Part shown: positions 45,642 through 54,083 of the stretch, piece by piece
How the letters are laid out: the number at the start of each line of letters is the position of its first letter
How positions within the stretch are numbered: position 1 is the stretch's first letter
Source of the DNA: Afipia carboxidovorans OM5
Lineage (GTDB): Bacteria; Pseudomonadota; Alphaproteobacteria; Rhizobiales; Xanthobacteraceae
Assembly: GCF_000218565.1 (NCBI RefSeq)
Contig: NC_015684.1
Coordinates: 310,001-374,000 of the forward strand
DNA: 64,000 bases
Direction: 5' to 3'
The notes under the pieces: generated by a model
What the model saw: only the letters and a program-made list of their open reading frames with translations
What the model was told of the DNA's origin: nothing
Database searches by the model: none
Translations under genes and position numbers: made by a program

Positions 45642-45660
45642 AACACGCTAGGATCGTTAT

Positions 45661-45822
45661 TTAGATCAGGCCGAAGACGAGAGTCAGCCGGTAGCCAACA
45701 TACCCGACGCCGATCGCCGTAATTGCAAGGACAAGCAACAAGCCAAGCCCACCCCCACCTGGCTCGTTCTGAGGGCGCGGCGCCTCGTTCTGATTCTTCC
45801 TGCCCCAATCATTCCCAGCCAT
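45661..45822 (-). CDS. Small membrane protein, 53 aa
   Basis: Frame starting MAGNDWGRKNQNEAPRPQNE, a polar, asparagine-rich half and then one membrane helix (GLGLLLVLAITAIGVGYVGY). It stands 19 bases upstream of the 90-aa membrane protein gene on the same strand and is probably co-transcribed with it. Confidence 0.55.
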   Translation of the reverse strand: MAGNDWGRKNQNEAPRPQNEPGGGGLGLLLVLAITAIGVGYVGYRLTLVFGLI

Positions 45823-46220
45823 TTCCGATGAGCGCTCTCTCGGCGCTCCAGTGCGCAGCCATTTCTAGGGTGTCACTGCATAGGAATTCGAGAGGGATAA
45901 CCTTCAGGCTATATAGTCAAATTTTATACGCGGACGCTCTCAACGATAAACCCAGGCCGGCGCCGATGACGGGCAGCAACCGCTTTAGCTGCCATTGGCC
46001 CACAAGCTGCGACCTAAAGACTTGCATGTAAGAGACGATAACCTGTTGAGCGTTGGATGCCCCGATTCATATCCGTCTTTCTGTCCCGTCTCCGGCGATA
46101 TGGCTTGGGAGGAGAGTGTACGTTGGGCTCGCCGCTCCTTTGATGGCCAGGACGCGGCGGACGCCGTGATTGGCTGGCCGAGAGCGGAACGGCTCTCGCG
46201 TCGTTGGACAAATCAAGAGA
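45823..46220. other. Non-coding stretch with AT-rich promoter-like DNA
   Basis: No supported gene. A patch at 45901-45940 (CTATATAGTCAAATTTTATACGC) is AT-rich and likely contains the promoter of the minus-strand small membrane genes. Open frames elsewhere have no good start or product. Confidence 0.5.
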
Positions 46221-46349
46221 GTGGCCAGATGGTGCCATTTCTGCGGGGACGGCAAGCGTCAGCGCGAACCGGCCCGGCAGAACCTTCTGGCAATCGAAAA
46301 CGACACGTGGGTCAATCGCTGCACCTCATGCCGCCTTTCGCGTGCCTGA
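46221..46349 (+). CDS. 42-aa zinc-ribbon-like protein
   Basis: Frame (GTG)ARWCHFCGDGKRQREPARQN followed by LLAIENDTWVNRCTSCRLSR: two CxxC knuckles 27 residues apart, as in small zinc ribbons. A TTG at 46170 would extend it. The 3' end overlaps the convergent gene at 46326 by 24 bases. The cysteine spacing supports coding; the start is uncertain. Confidence 0.5.
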   Translation: MARWCHFCGDGKRQREPARQNLLAIENDTWVNRCTSCRLSRA

Positions 46350-46556
46350 ATTACCCCGGTCGGCCGCAAGCTCGCGTTCGAGCGCCAGCAGCGCCTGCTC
46401 GACCTCGTCGAGGCGCGACGGCCGGTTGTTCTCAGGCATCCCTTCATTGGTTGCCTGGTCGATCAGGTATTCGGTCCAAGCCCAGTTCATCAGGATCGAC
46501 CGTTTGGCTTCCACCGTTAGCGTAGGATCGCCGACCACGCCCATGGCGATGGCCAA
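46326..46556 (-). pseudogene. C-terminal part of the NDUFA4-like gene, in another frame
   Basis: Encodes GVVGDPTLTVEAKRSILMNW, then ATNEGMPENNRPSRLDEVEQ, a short domain that follows the complex I-like domain or stands alone in related genomes. In this window it overlaps the end of 46517-47086 in another frame. The join SWPSP/M-VVGDPTLT is restored by one small shift near 46547, so the two frames may be one broken gene. As a separate gene it would be 76 residues. Confidence 0.5.
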
Positions 46557-47086
46557 CTCTCCGGACCGGACCGGTCGTTTCGATTCGCTGCGTCGTCGAG
46601 GACGTGCCCGTATCTTTCCTGAAGGGCAGCCAGCCCTAGTCGATCCAGCGTCGCGTCTGAGAACGAGTGCTTCGACCTCTCCACTCGCGGAGGCTTTTCA
46701 TTGACGCGGCGACTGCTGGCGTTGCCGATTTGCCCGGTCGGCCTTTGGACAATATAAGTAAGCCCCTGCCGCTCGGCGTAGCGGATGGCCGATTCCGGTG
46801 TCGGGAAGGCTAGCTCGACCTGGGTCAGCGTATCGTCGCCGCCGGTATAGCCCATCAGCGGTTCAATGAAGGGCGCTGTGCGCCGCTCGAAGATCAGCCG
46901 CCAGCCCTTCGTGCGGGCCTTGCCGGAGGTCGTCACCGCGCGGGACGGCTTGTAGATGCGCGCAACCGCGTCATCCGGGAATACTGAGCGCCCCATCGAA
47001 AGGGGCTTGTGCCGGTTGTCGTTCGACGGCCACGCTTGCGAAATTGAATTTCCAGTTGATCTGCTGATCTGTCTCGTCATCTCCAT
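46517..47086 (-). CDS. NDUFA4-type complex I subunit-like protein, C-terminus probably frameshifted
   Basis: A 189-residue protein with an ETC complex I (NDUFA4/NDUFS4) domain at residues 42-116: VARIYKPSRAVTTSGKARTK, WRLIFERR, PLMGYTGGDDTLTQVELAF and AIRYAERQGLTYIV. In mitochondria and alphaproteobacteria this domain belongs to an accessory subunit of NADH dehydrogenase. Here it is carried as cargo beside heat-shock genes, away from nuo genes. The last ten residues (PWAWSAILR) look like the result of a frameshift. The gene may be a stress-linked paralogue; no proof. Confidence 0.72.
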   Translation of the reverse strand: MEMTRQISRSTGNSISQAWPSNDNRHKPLSMGRSVFPDDAVARIYKPSRAVTTSGKARTKGWRLIFERRTAPFIEPLMGYTGGDDTLTQVELAFPTPESAIRYAERQGLTYIVQRPTGQIGNASSRRVNEKPPRVERSKHSFSDATLDRLGLAALQERYGHVLDDAANRNDRSGPESWPSPWAWSAILR

Positions 47087-47157
47087 TGTTCATCCCTCCC
47101 TCTCTGGCGATGCAGCCGACGGCGGCCAGATGGCCCGCCGCCGGCGCCTGCCATGCG

Positions 47158-47667
47158 TCAACTCTTGATGGCGATGCGCTTGACCTGCGACTGCGCCTCT
47201 TCGCTCTTGGGCAAGGTCACGGTCAGCACGCCGTTTTTGAACCGCGCGTCGACTTGGTCGTCCTTGACCTCGTAGCCGAGCGGGATACGACGCTCGAAGC
47301 GGCCATAGAAACGCTCGGTGAAATGCCTGTCTTTGTCCTCCGTTTCGGAGCGCTTCTCGCCCTTCAACGTCAGCACGCCATCGTGGAGCAGGACTTCGAT
47401 GTCCTTCTCTTCCAAGCCGGGCACTTCGGCGGTCACTTTGATCTCCTTCTCGCCGTCGGAGATCTCCACGCTCGGCCAACCGCCGCTGAAGGCGGACGCG
47501 CTAACGAGAGAGGGTAGGTTCGGCCCGAAGCCGCGGAAGACGTCGTCGAACAGCCTGTTCACCTCGCGATGCAACGAGAGAAACGGATCACGTTCGCCCT
47601 CGCGCAAGATACTGGGAACCTGATTGCCGTTGCTGCGGCCCCAGGGGATCAGATCACGGACACTCAT
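47158..47667 (-). CDS. Hsp20 small heat-shock protein
   Basis: A 169-residue alpha-crystallin protein. The domain runs about residues 63-150: PSVEISDGEKEIKVTAEVPG, the LTLKGEKR strand, and FERRIPLGYEV, ending KNGVLTVTLPK. It resembles class A-type HspC proteins of rhizobia and of transferable heat-resistance loci. GGAGA precedes ATG 47667; the longer start at 47700 lacks support. It holds unfolded proteins for later refolding. Confidence 0.92.
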   Translation of the reverse strand: MSVRDLIPWGRSNGNQVPSILREGERDPFLSLHREVNRLFDDVFRGFGPNLPSLVSASAFSGGWPSVEISDGEKEIKVTAEVPGLEEKDIEVLLHDGVLTLKGEKRSETEDKDRHFTERFYGRFERRIPLGYEVKDDQVDARFKNGVLTVTLPKSEEAQSQVKRIAIKS

Positions 47668-47712
47668 TATTCTTCTCCTTTCTGTTCGTTCGACTGACAA
47701 TGCTTTCCCGTC

Positions 47713-47735
47713 GGCGCCGGGAAGTGCCCGGCGCC
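47713..47735. terminator. Intercistronic hairpin between the two hsp20 genes
   Basis: GGCGCCGGG and CCCGGCGCC form a perfect 9-bp stem with a five-base loop, 28 bases after the ibpA-like stop. There is no U-run; partial attenuation or mRNA processing between the two genes is likely. Confidence 0.5.
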
Positions 47736-47763
47736 TTGCGCAAATTACGCTGGGAGAGCTACC

Positions 47764-48240
47764 TCAGGCGGCCTGCTTGTCGGCCTCGATCTGCCTGGTC
47801 CCAACCTTGGGCAGCGCCTCGCCGGCCGCAATCTGGATCTTGCGCGGCTTCATCTCTTCGGGAACCTCGCGCTTGAGATCAATCGTCAGCAGACCATTGA
47901 CCAGGCTGGCGCCCACGACCTTCACGTGGTCGGCCAGTTCAAAGCGGCGCTGGAATGTGCGGGCGGCAATTCCGCGATGCAGATACTGGCTGTTATCCTC
48001 GCCAGCCTTCTGACCGGACACCACGAGCATGTTCTGCTCCTGGGTGATGGTCAGTTCGTCCTGCGCGAAACCGGCCACCGCCATGGTGATGCGGTAGTCG
48101 TCCTCGCCGGTCTTGGCTATGTCATAAGGAGGCCAGTTGTCGATGGTCTCGACGCGGCTCGCAGCTTCGAGCGCGCTCAATATTCGGTCGAAGCCGATGC
48201 TCGACCGGAACAGGGGAGTAAAGTCGAAAGTGGTTCTCAT
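47764..48240 (-). CDS. IbpA-like Hsp20 small heat-shock protein
   Basis: A 158-residue protein starting MRTTFDFTPLFRSSIGFDRI, with NWPPYDIAKTGEDDYRITMA, QEQNMLVVSGQKAGEDNSQY, FELADHVKVVGASLVNGLLT and DLKREVPEEMKPRKI: the IbpA class of alphaproteobacteria. Start 48240 stands seven bases after AGGAGG. The leader folds as a ROSE-type thermometer. A decayed copy of the same gene lies 17 kb away at 30692-31138, in the same orientation. Confidence 0.95.
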   Translation of the reverse strand: MRTTFDFTPLFRSSIGFDRILSALEAASRVETIDNWPPYDIAKTGEDDYRITMAVAGFAQDELTITQEQNMLVVSGQKAGEDNSQYLHRGIAARTFQRRFELADHVKVVGASLVNGLLTIDLKREVPEEMKPRKIQIAAGEALPKVGTRQIEADKQAA

Positions 48241-48270
48241 AGCCACATCCTCCTTGTGAAGCAACATGGA
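48241..48270 (-). promoter_or_regulatory. ROSE-type RNA thermometer, 3' hairpin
   Basis: In the mRNA, UUGCUUC-ACAA-GGAGGAU pairs the ribosome-binding site with the UUGCU motif. The fold has a G-G opposition between two stems and a weak U-G pair, the features of the ROSE hairpin that opens at high temperature in rhizobial heat-shock genes. The hairpin is at 48247-48264. Upstream leader hairpins may belong to it as well. Confidence 0.72.
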
Positions 48271-48744
48271 TACAAGTTGTTCTGCCGTTGGACGCTGTTG
48301 CATCGGCTCGGCTTTCCGACCCCGAAATGAGCGGCCGGCGATTTAAGATTTAGTTCAGTGGATTGGCTGTTCAAGAGCCGTCGGCATACCCATGTGACAG
48401 ACCTCAACAGGTCCGAGATGCCGACCGGAATCCGGTATGTCCACCATAGAATGTGTCCTGCGTAGCGTTCACCATCCAGCTCCCGGGGCGTCTAGCTTGC
48501 GCCATCACTTCATGCACCTGTTCTAGATCCGCGATATATGCCCGTTGGTGAACGAGGGCGGACTGATCAGGGTCTTGGGAACGCCAGCGTCGTGGGCAAT
48601 ATCAACCGCGGGCTAGGCCGCGTACCTTCTGATAGCGCAATTTCGGCTGCATTCCTCTTGCGAACAAAAATGGAACAAAGGACTTGTAAAGCGACTCTTT
48701 ACAGGGCACAGTCCATAAAGTCGCAAAGGTAGGGAGGCGGCCAC
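48271..48744. other. Non-coding stretch between hsp20 and the defence island
   Basis: No gene supported. The inverted repeat GTAAAG-CGACT-CTTTAC (48686-48702) lies 43 bases upstream of the higA-like start codon, and a partial second copy (TAAAGTCGC) follows at 48715-48723. These are candidate operators for the XRE protein. The 5' leader of the ibpA-like gene lies at the left end. Confidence 0.5.
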
Positions 48745-49083
48745 ATGCGAGCTGCAGTCCGGACAACAGAGCCTGGCCATCCTGGCGAGTTCGTCAAAAG
48801 CGAAATTGTCGAGGCCAACGGTCTATCGGTGACGGATGCCGCACAGGTACTAGGCGTGACCCGGCCGGCGCTCTCGGCCCTGCTTAACGGCCGTTCGGAT
48901 TTGACGCCCCAAATGGCGGTTCGCATAGAGAAAGCCTTTGGCGTGTCTATCGAACAGTTGATGGAGATGCAGACCAGCTTTGACATCGCGGAAGTCCGTA
49001 AGCGGGCGGGCGAAATCAAGGTAGCGCCTTACAAGCCGAAGGCGGCTAAGGCGCGGGATGGGGTAAGAGATGACAAGTTCTAG
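48745..49083 (+). CDS. HigA-family XRE regulator/antitoxin
   Basis: A 112-residue protein with an XRE helix-turn-helix (residues about 26-80): LSVTDAAQVLGVTRPALSAL and NGRSDLTPQMAVRIEKAFGV. The N-terminus HPGEFVKSEIVEANGLS is the HigA pattern. No HigB toxin lies on either side. It overlaps the methyltransferase start by 14 bases, as controller proteins of restriction-modification systems do, so timing of methyltransferase and endonuclease is its likely job. SD GGGAGG stands before the ATG. Confidence 0.8.
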   Translation: MRAAVRTTEPGHPGEFVKSEIVEANGLSVTDAAQVLGVTRPALSALLNGRSDLTPQMAVRIEKAFGVSIEQLMEMQTSFDIAEVRKRAGEIKVAPYKPKAAKARDGVRDDKF

Positions 49084-50869
49084 ATCGACCGCACGCTTGG
49101 AAAGCCCAGCGACAGCCGACGCGGCCGTTGCCATAGACTTCAAGCGCGTCGAATTGGCGCGCGCCCGCGTCATGGCAAGGGCTTGGGCAGAAACGATTCC
49201 GGAGACACGCCGCACCAGCCAAGCCGCCCTTTTCGCAAGGGCGGCAATAGAGGCATTTGCCGCGTGTGTGGCTCCTCGGCTGACCCTCAGCTCACCCTTT
49301 GTGACTGTCCGCGGAAAGCTCGATGCGACCGCGCGCCAGCTCGCCACATCTATTGGGCGTGAGGCGTCGATACTGCCCATCTTGGAAGGCGGCCACTTCT
49401 TGACCAGCCTCTACACGACCTTATTGCCAGGGAGGGAGCGCAGCGCCCTCGGCGCATTTTACACGCCTCCGGCGTTAACCCAACGCCTGCTCGATCTCGC
49501 CGATGAAGGGGGCGTTGACTGGTCAACTGCGCGAGTGCTCGACCCGGCGAGCGGCGGTGGCGCCTTCCTTTTGGAAGTCGCCGCGCGCATGCGCCTAGCA
49601 CTTGAAGGCAGCGAGCCGGCTTTTGTCCTTGCCCAGCTAGGCACCCGTCTTTCGGGCCTCGAGCTTGATCCGCATGCGGCGTCCCTCTCACAGGCCGCGC
49701 TCGAAATCTTCCTATCCGATCTCAGTATGGCGAGCGGCCGCACTACACCAGTCTTCGTGAAAGTCTGTGACACGCTCGAAGAGACGCCCGTGGCGCAATA
49801 TGACCTGGTGATCGGCAATCCACCTTACGGGCGCGTGACCCTCTCGGCTGCACAACGCGCCCGCTATGCACGCAGTCTGTACGGCCATGCCAACCTCTAT
49901 GGCGTGTTCACTGACGTTGCGCTGAGATGGACACGACCGGGCGGCGTCATTGCCTACCTCACGCCCACGAGCGTTCTAGGTGGGCAGTATTACACTGCTT
50001 TGCGCCAGCTTCTCGCGGACCAGGCTCCACCCATCGCGATTGATTTTGTCCATGCCCGCCGTGGCGTCTTCGAGGATGTCCTGCAGGAAACCCTACTTGC
50101 GCTCTATCGCAAGGGCGGAAAGCGGGATCGTTTCCAAGTGCATTATCTCAATGTCGATAACGAGCGCGAGGCGCGTCTAACTAAGAACGGCAAAGTTGGC
50201 CTGCCGCTCGACGCCAGCGCACCGTGGCTCGCGCCCCGCGAGCCGGGCCATGTCGGGTTGATCAAGTCGGCCGAAGGCATGGCCGCCCGCTTGTCGGATT
50301 GGGGATATGGCGTTTCGACTGGGCCGCTTGTGTGGAACAGGTTCAAGCCTCGGATGCGCACCCGCGCGGCGCACGGACTGCACCCACTGATTTGGGCGGA
50401 GGCGGTAACGGCTGATGGGCGCTTTGAATTCCGAGCACAGAAGAAGAACCACGCACCCTACTTCAAGACGGAAGCCGGCGACGAATGGCTTGTGGTAGAG
50501 AAAGGGTGCGTCCTGGTGCAGCGCACGACTGCCAAGGAGCAATTGCGCCGCCTGATAGCTGCCGAATTGCCGCAGACCTTCATCGACACGCATGGTGGCG
50601 TCATCGTCGAAAACCACCTGAACATGGTGCGCGCGATCGGAAAGCCGAAAGTCTCCCCCGCGACCGTTGCCGCCGTGCTCAACAGCGACGTGGTCGATCA
50701 GATGTTCCGTTGCATCAGCGGGAGCGTCGCCGTGTCGGCGTTTGAATTGGAGGCCATTCCGCTGCCGCCTGCCTCGGCCATGACGCAAATCGAGCGACTT
50801 GTCGCGAAGGACTCTCCGCGTGCGGTCATCGAAAAGGCCCTACGCAGCCTCTATGGCCTCAAAGCATGA
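49070..50869 (+). CDS. Eco57I-type N6-adenine DNA methyltransferase
   Basis: A 599-residue class I methyltransferase. Motif I is in RVLDPASGGGAFLLEV (about residue 160), the target-base motif is LVIGNPPYGRV (about 247), and the start of the domain has LGAFYTPPALTQ. The C-terminal 200 residues are probably the target-recognition part. It modifies adenine, and with the endonuclease it would protect the element's own sequence. The stop overlaps the endonuclease start (ATGA). Confidence 0.92.
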   Translation: MTSSRSTARLESPATADAAVAIDFKRVELARARVMARAWAETIPETRRTSQAALFARAAIEAFAACVAPRLTLSSPFVTVRGKLDATARQLATSIGREASILPILEGGHFLTSLYTTLLPGRERSALGAFYTPPALTQRLLDLADEGGVDWSTARVLDPASGGGAFLLEVAARMRLALEGSEPAFVLAQLGTRLSGLELDPHAASLSQAALEIFLSDLSMASGRTTPVFVKVCDTLEETPVAQYDLVIGNPPYGRVTLSAAQRARYARSLYGHANLYGVFTDVALRWTRPGGVIAYLTPTSVLGGQYYTALRQLLADQAPPIAIDFVHARRGVFEDVLQETLLALYRKGGKRDRFQVHYLNVDNEREARLTKNGKVGLPLDASAPWLAPREPGHVGLIKSAEGMAARLSDWGYGVSTGPLVWNRFKPRMRTRAAHGLHPLIWAEAVTADGRFEFRAQKKNHAPYFKTEAGDEWLVVEKGCVLVQRTTAKEQLRRLIAAELPQTFIDTHGGVIVENHLNMVRAIGKPKVSPATVAAVLNSDVVDQMFRCISGSVAVSAFELEAIPLPPASAMTQIERLVAKDSPRAVIEKALRSLYGLKA

Positions 50870-51930
50870 CGCTCCCCCAGGTCCTATCGTGGAAGGCCAT
50901 CCACGCACGCTTGCCGGAAATATTCCCGGAAGGCTTACAGAACCGCGAGCATTCAATCTGGGAAATCGCGGCCAAGACCATTTTTGTCATGCTCTACGCG
51001 GGCGCAGTCGAAGGCGCAGACCGATGGATTCGCCCTGATCAGGTCACGCGCATGACTGACGAGCAAGCGGCGCTGTCGGATGACGATGCACGCCACGCAT
51101 GGGCAAAGGCTTCCATCAAGCCAAGCAAGGCGGACGTCCCCGGTCGCTGGTACGCGGTTAATACACGAGAATCTATCCGCGATGACACGATCCGATATGC
51201 TCTGATCCAAAATGGCGCTGTGATCGAGCGTCCCGGCCTTTCCACTACGTCGCCGGCCGGACGCTATGCTCTGCAGACTGACTTCGCGGATCTGCTGGCG
51301 CCCGGGCTTGATGAAGCAACGTTCATTGCGAAAGCGGCCGCTTGGCGGGACAAGCATCTCAATGCGGGCGCGCTCGCCCGAATTGCGATCGTTCGCAGGG
51401 GCGCGGCCGGTGGCGGCGCTTATGAGCTCGTGACGTTTCCTAACGGCGAAACCCGCCGCATGTCGACGGGGCCGAGCGCCGATATTTCAAAGGCGGTGAT
51501 TGAAGTCTTTGCGCCGAAATTCCTGCAGAAGCCGGGAGTCATCACCCTGAGCGAGAGCGGCAATAAGGTAGTGGCCCGCGATGATGAGCTGGCCAAGGCG
51601 ATCAGTCTGACAATCCCGGCGGACAAGAGTCTACCTGACATTGTGCTGGTCGATCTCGGCCCGGCGCATCCATTGCTGATCTTTGTCGAAGTTGTGCACA
51701 CGGATGGCCCGGTCAACGATGCGCGCAAGACGAGCCTTTTACAAATTGCAGAAGGGGCTGGTTTTGCGCCACAGCACGTTGCGTTCGTGACCGCTTATCT
51801 CGATCGAGCCTCACCGACATTCCGTAAAACTGTCAGCAGCCTAGCCTGGGGTAGTTATGCCTGGTTCGCATCGGAGCCAGACAGTCTCATGGTGTTCAGC
51901 GGCAGGCCCATGCAGATCGAGGGAGGCTGA
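50866..51930 (+). CDS. BsuBI/PstI-family restriction endonuclease
   Basis: A 354-residue protein. The C-terminal half contains LPDIVLVD (about residue 258) and PLLIFVEVVHTDGPV (about 270), a D...ExV arrangement close to the PD-(D/E)XK nucleases of the BsuBI/PstI family. The N-terminus is the family's helix-turn-helix-like domain. Known members cut CTGCAG, but the site of this enzyme cannot be read from the sequence. The methyltransferase and endonuclease overlap by four bases. Confidence 0.88.
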   Translation: MTLPQVLSWKAIHARLPEIFPEGLQNREHSIWEIAAKTIFVMLYAGAVEGADRWIRPDQVTRMTDEQAALSDDDARHAWAKASIKPSKADVPGRWYAVNTRESIRDDTIRYALIQNGAVIERPGLSTTSPAGRYALQTDFADLLAPGLDEATFIAKAAAWRDKHLNAGALARIAIVRRGAAGGGAYELVTFPNGETRRMSTGPSADISKAVIEVFAPKFLQKPGVITLSESGNKVVARDDELAKAISLTIPADKSLPDIVLVDLGPAHPLLIFVEVVHTDGPVNDARKTSLLQIAEGAGFAPQHVAFVTAYLDRASPTFRKTVSSLAWGSYAWFASEPDSLMVFSGRPMQIEGG

Positions 51931-52235
51931 CAGTGGGTTCGTGTGAGCTTTATAGTGGGTATGCGCCCTTTCTGACTCCAAGGAGAAGTTGGAGGGGCCG
52001 AAGCACTCCATCCGGACGGTAGGTCGAATCATAATTTCGTATTTCGTGGCGGTCGATGTCGCGAGTTAAGGACGTCAAAACTTGTGATCTGTGGACGGTT
52101 ATAGAAGTCCGCGGAGACTTCGGGTCTGCTCACAGCAACGCCTGCCTCTCGACTAGGACGAATCCTCGGTAGATTCGGTGGAACGTTAGGCTATGATTGT
52201 GCAAAACCAATAATCGCTGGGGGGGGCGGTTCGGG
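51931..52235. other. Intergenic region upstream of the Gabija operon
   Basis: 305 bases without a supported gene. This must hold the promoter of the six-gene unit; the AT-rich segment near 52023-52045 is the best candidate. No strong terminator is seen after the endonuclease stop, so some read-through is possible. Confidence 0.5.
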
Positions 52236-54083
52236 GTGCGTGTTCGTCGACTTAAGATCACCAATTTTCGCGGGATCTCTCAAGGCAGCGTCGATTTCGA
52301 CGGGCATACATTGCTCGTTGGGGGAAATAACATCGGAAAATCAACGATCTGTGAGGCGCTCGATCTCGTTCTCGGGCCTGAGAGATTGTTTCGCCGCCCC
52401 GTTATCGACGAACACGACTTTCACTGTGGCAAGTATCTCGACGACGACGGTGCGCCGATCGAGGTTCGGATCGAAGCCATTCTGGTCGATCTATCGGACG
52501 AGGCCAAGCGCCGATTCTGCGGCCATCTCAGGCGTTGGAACGACACGGCCTGCGTATTTATCGACGACGCCGACGACGCGCTTGACCACGCTGATGCAGC
52601 AGATGCGATGTGGGCGCTGCCGCTGCTGTTCGTGGGACGTTATGACCGTGATGAGGACGACTTCATCGGCAACACGTTCTTCGATCATCCCTCGAAGGAC
52701 GTCGACCCCCTCGACGAGGAAACCGAAATTAGGCTTGGGCAGGGACGTGTGCCGTTCACGCGAATGCACAAGCGGCTGTGCGGCTTTGTCTTCCTCAGAA
52801 CGCTACGAACCGGATCACGGGCACTGAGTCTCCAGCGAGGGTCGCTGCTCGACTCGGTGCTGAAGCTTGGCGGCACAGGCGCTGTCGAGATGTGGCAGGA
52901 CACTCTTGCCAGGCTTCAGAGCCTTGATCCCGCCATTGGTGAGATCACGCAGCTGAAGCACATACGCGACGAAATTCGCGCGCGGATGGGACGTTTCATC
53001 AATCTGGCGCCGGGCGACGAGTCGACCGGGTTCTTTGCCTCCGACTTAACACGGGAGCATTTGCGCGAGGTCGTGCGGTTGTTCGTTGCCGCGCAGCCTG
53101 GTCAGCATCTCGTGCCATTCGGCCGGCTTGGCACTGGGTCGATCAATCTACTGGTCTTCGCGCTGCTGACGTTCATAGCGGAGTTGAAGGACAAGCAGTC
53201 GGTGATCTTCGCGATGGAGGAGCCGGAAATCGCACTGCCGCCGCACACTCAGCGCCGCGTCACCCGCTTCATTCTGGCGGAGATGGGACAGTCGATCGTC
53301 ACCTCGCACTCGCCCTATGTGATCGAACAGTTCGACCCGGAGCAGATTGTCATTCTCAATCGGAATGAAACCGGCGCGCTCACCGGACAGCCGATCAATG
53401 TCGATGCAGTGAAGCCAAAGACCTTCAGGACTGAGCGGCGGCAGTTCGCTGAGGCGATCCTCAGCCGCGCGGTGCTGGTCGTAGAGGGATCGACCGAAGC
53501 ATCGCTGTTCCCCGTTGCATCATCGATCATGGAGGCGAGTCTCGGCGCCGACGCTTATACCCACCTCGACCTCGCCGGCGTCAGCATCTTTAACGCCGGT
53601 GGAGATGGATCGGTGCCGCGCCACGGGTCGGTCTTTTCGGCGCTCGGCAAGCTCTCCTTCGGCTTCTACGACAAACCGAATGCGGCACTGACACCGGCGG
53701 CCACCGAAAAGCTGAAAGAGTACACCCAATTCTGGGAGTCGCCGGAGAAGGGCATCGAGACCGTCCTAGTGAAGCAGATGCCCGTCGCTGTGGTGCGTCG
53801 GTTCCTCGACGAGGTGAAGGATCGATCGGACTATCCGGCTGTGGGCACCTATGACCCAGCGGCCGTGGATGCAGACGTCGTCGCGCTAGCGAGCAAAGTA
53901 CTGAAGGCGCGCAAGGGTGACGCCCATGGCTATGCCGCCATGCTCGTGGCCCAATGTCAGAACGCTGACGAACTGCCCGCGACAATCCGCGAAATTCTGG
54001 AAACGATCCACAAAGCGCTGAGTGCTGTGCCTGAAGACATCGCAGCACCTCCGATGGACGAACTTGAGGGTCTTCTTGGATGA
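52236..54083 (+). CDS. gajA: GajA-like OLD-family nuclease (Gabija)
   Basis: A 615-residue ATPase-Toprim protein. GTG 52236 (MRVRRLKITNFRGI) is preferred to a TTG at 52197 because the fold starts there. The SMC-like ATPase has Walker A GGNNIGKST (residue about 30), a signature-like LGTGSINLLVF, Walker B FAMEEPEIALP and the H-loop TSHSPYVIE. The Toprim part has VVEGSTEASLF with the ExxxE pair, but the usual DxD is replaced by FYDKPNA, so its metal site may be altered. The following UvrD-like gene overlaps by four bases, which is the Gabija pair (class 2 OLD) that cleaves phage DNA when nucleotides run low. Confidence 0.88.
   Translation: MRVRRLKITNFRGISQGSVDFDGHTLLVGGNNIGKSTICEALDLVLGPERLFRRPVIDEHDFHCGKYLDDDGAPIEVRIEAILVDLSDEAKRRFCGHLRRWNDTACVFIDDADDALDHADAADAMWALPLLFVGRYDRDEDDFIGNTFFDHPSKDVDPLDEETEIRLGQGRVPFTRMHKRLCGFVFLRTLRTGSRALSLQRGSLLDSVLKLGGTGAVEMWQDTLARLQSLDPAIGEITQLKHIRDEIRARMGRFINLAPGDESTGFFASDLTREHLREVVRLFVAAQPGQHLVPFGRLGTGSINLLVFALLTFIAELKDKQSVIFAMEEPEIALPPHTQRRVTRFILAEMGQSIVTSHSPYVIEQFDPEQIVILNRNETGALTGQPINVDAVKPKTFRTERRQFAEAILSRAVLVVEGSTEASLFPVASSIMEASLGADAYTHLDLAGVSIFNAGGDGSVPRHGSVFSALGKLSFGFYDKPNAALTPAATEKLKEYTQFWESPEKGIETVLVKQMPVAVVRRFLDEVKDRSDYPAVGTYDPAAVDADVVALASKVLKARKGDAHGYAAMLVAQCQNADELPATIREILETIHKALSAVPEDIAAPPMDELEGLLG

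Noticed and set aside
45995..46525. 176-aa plus-strand frame over the small zinc-ribbon region
   Set aside because: Different frame from the CxxC-containing ORF, runs antisense into the NDUFA4-like gene, and shows no domain.
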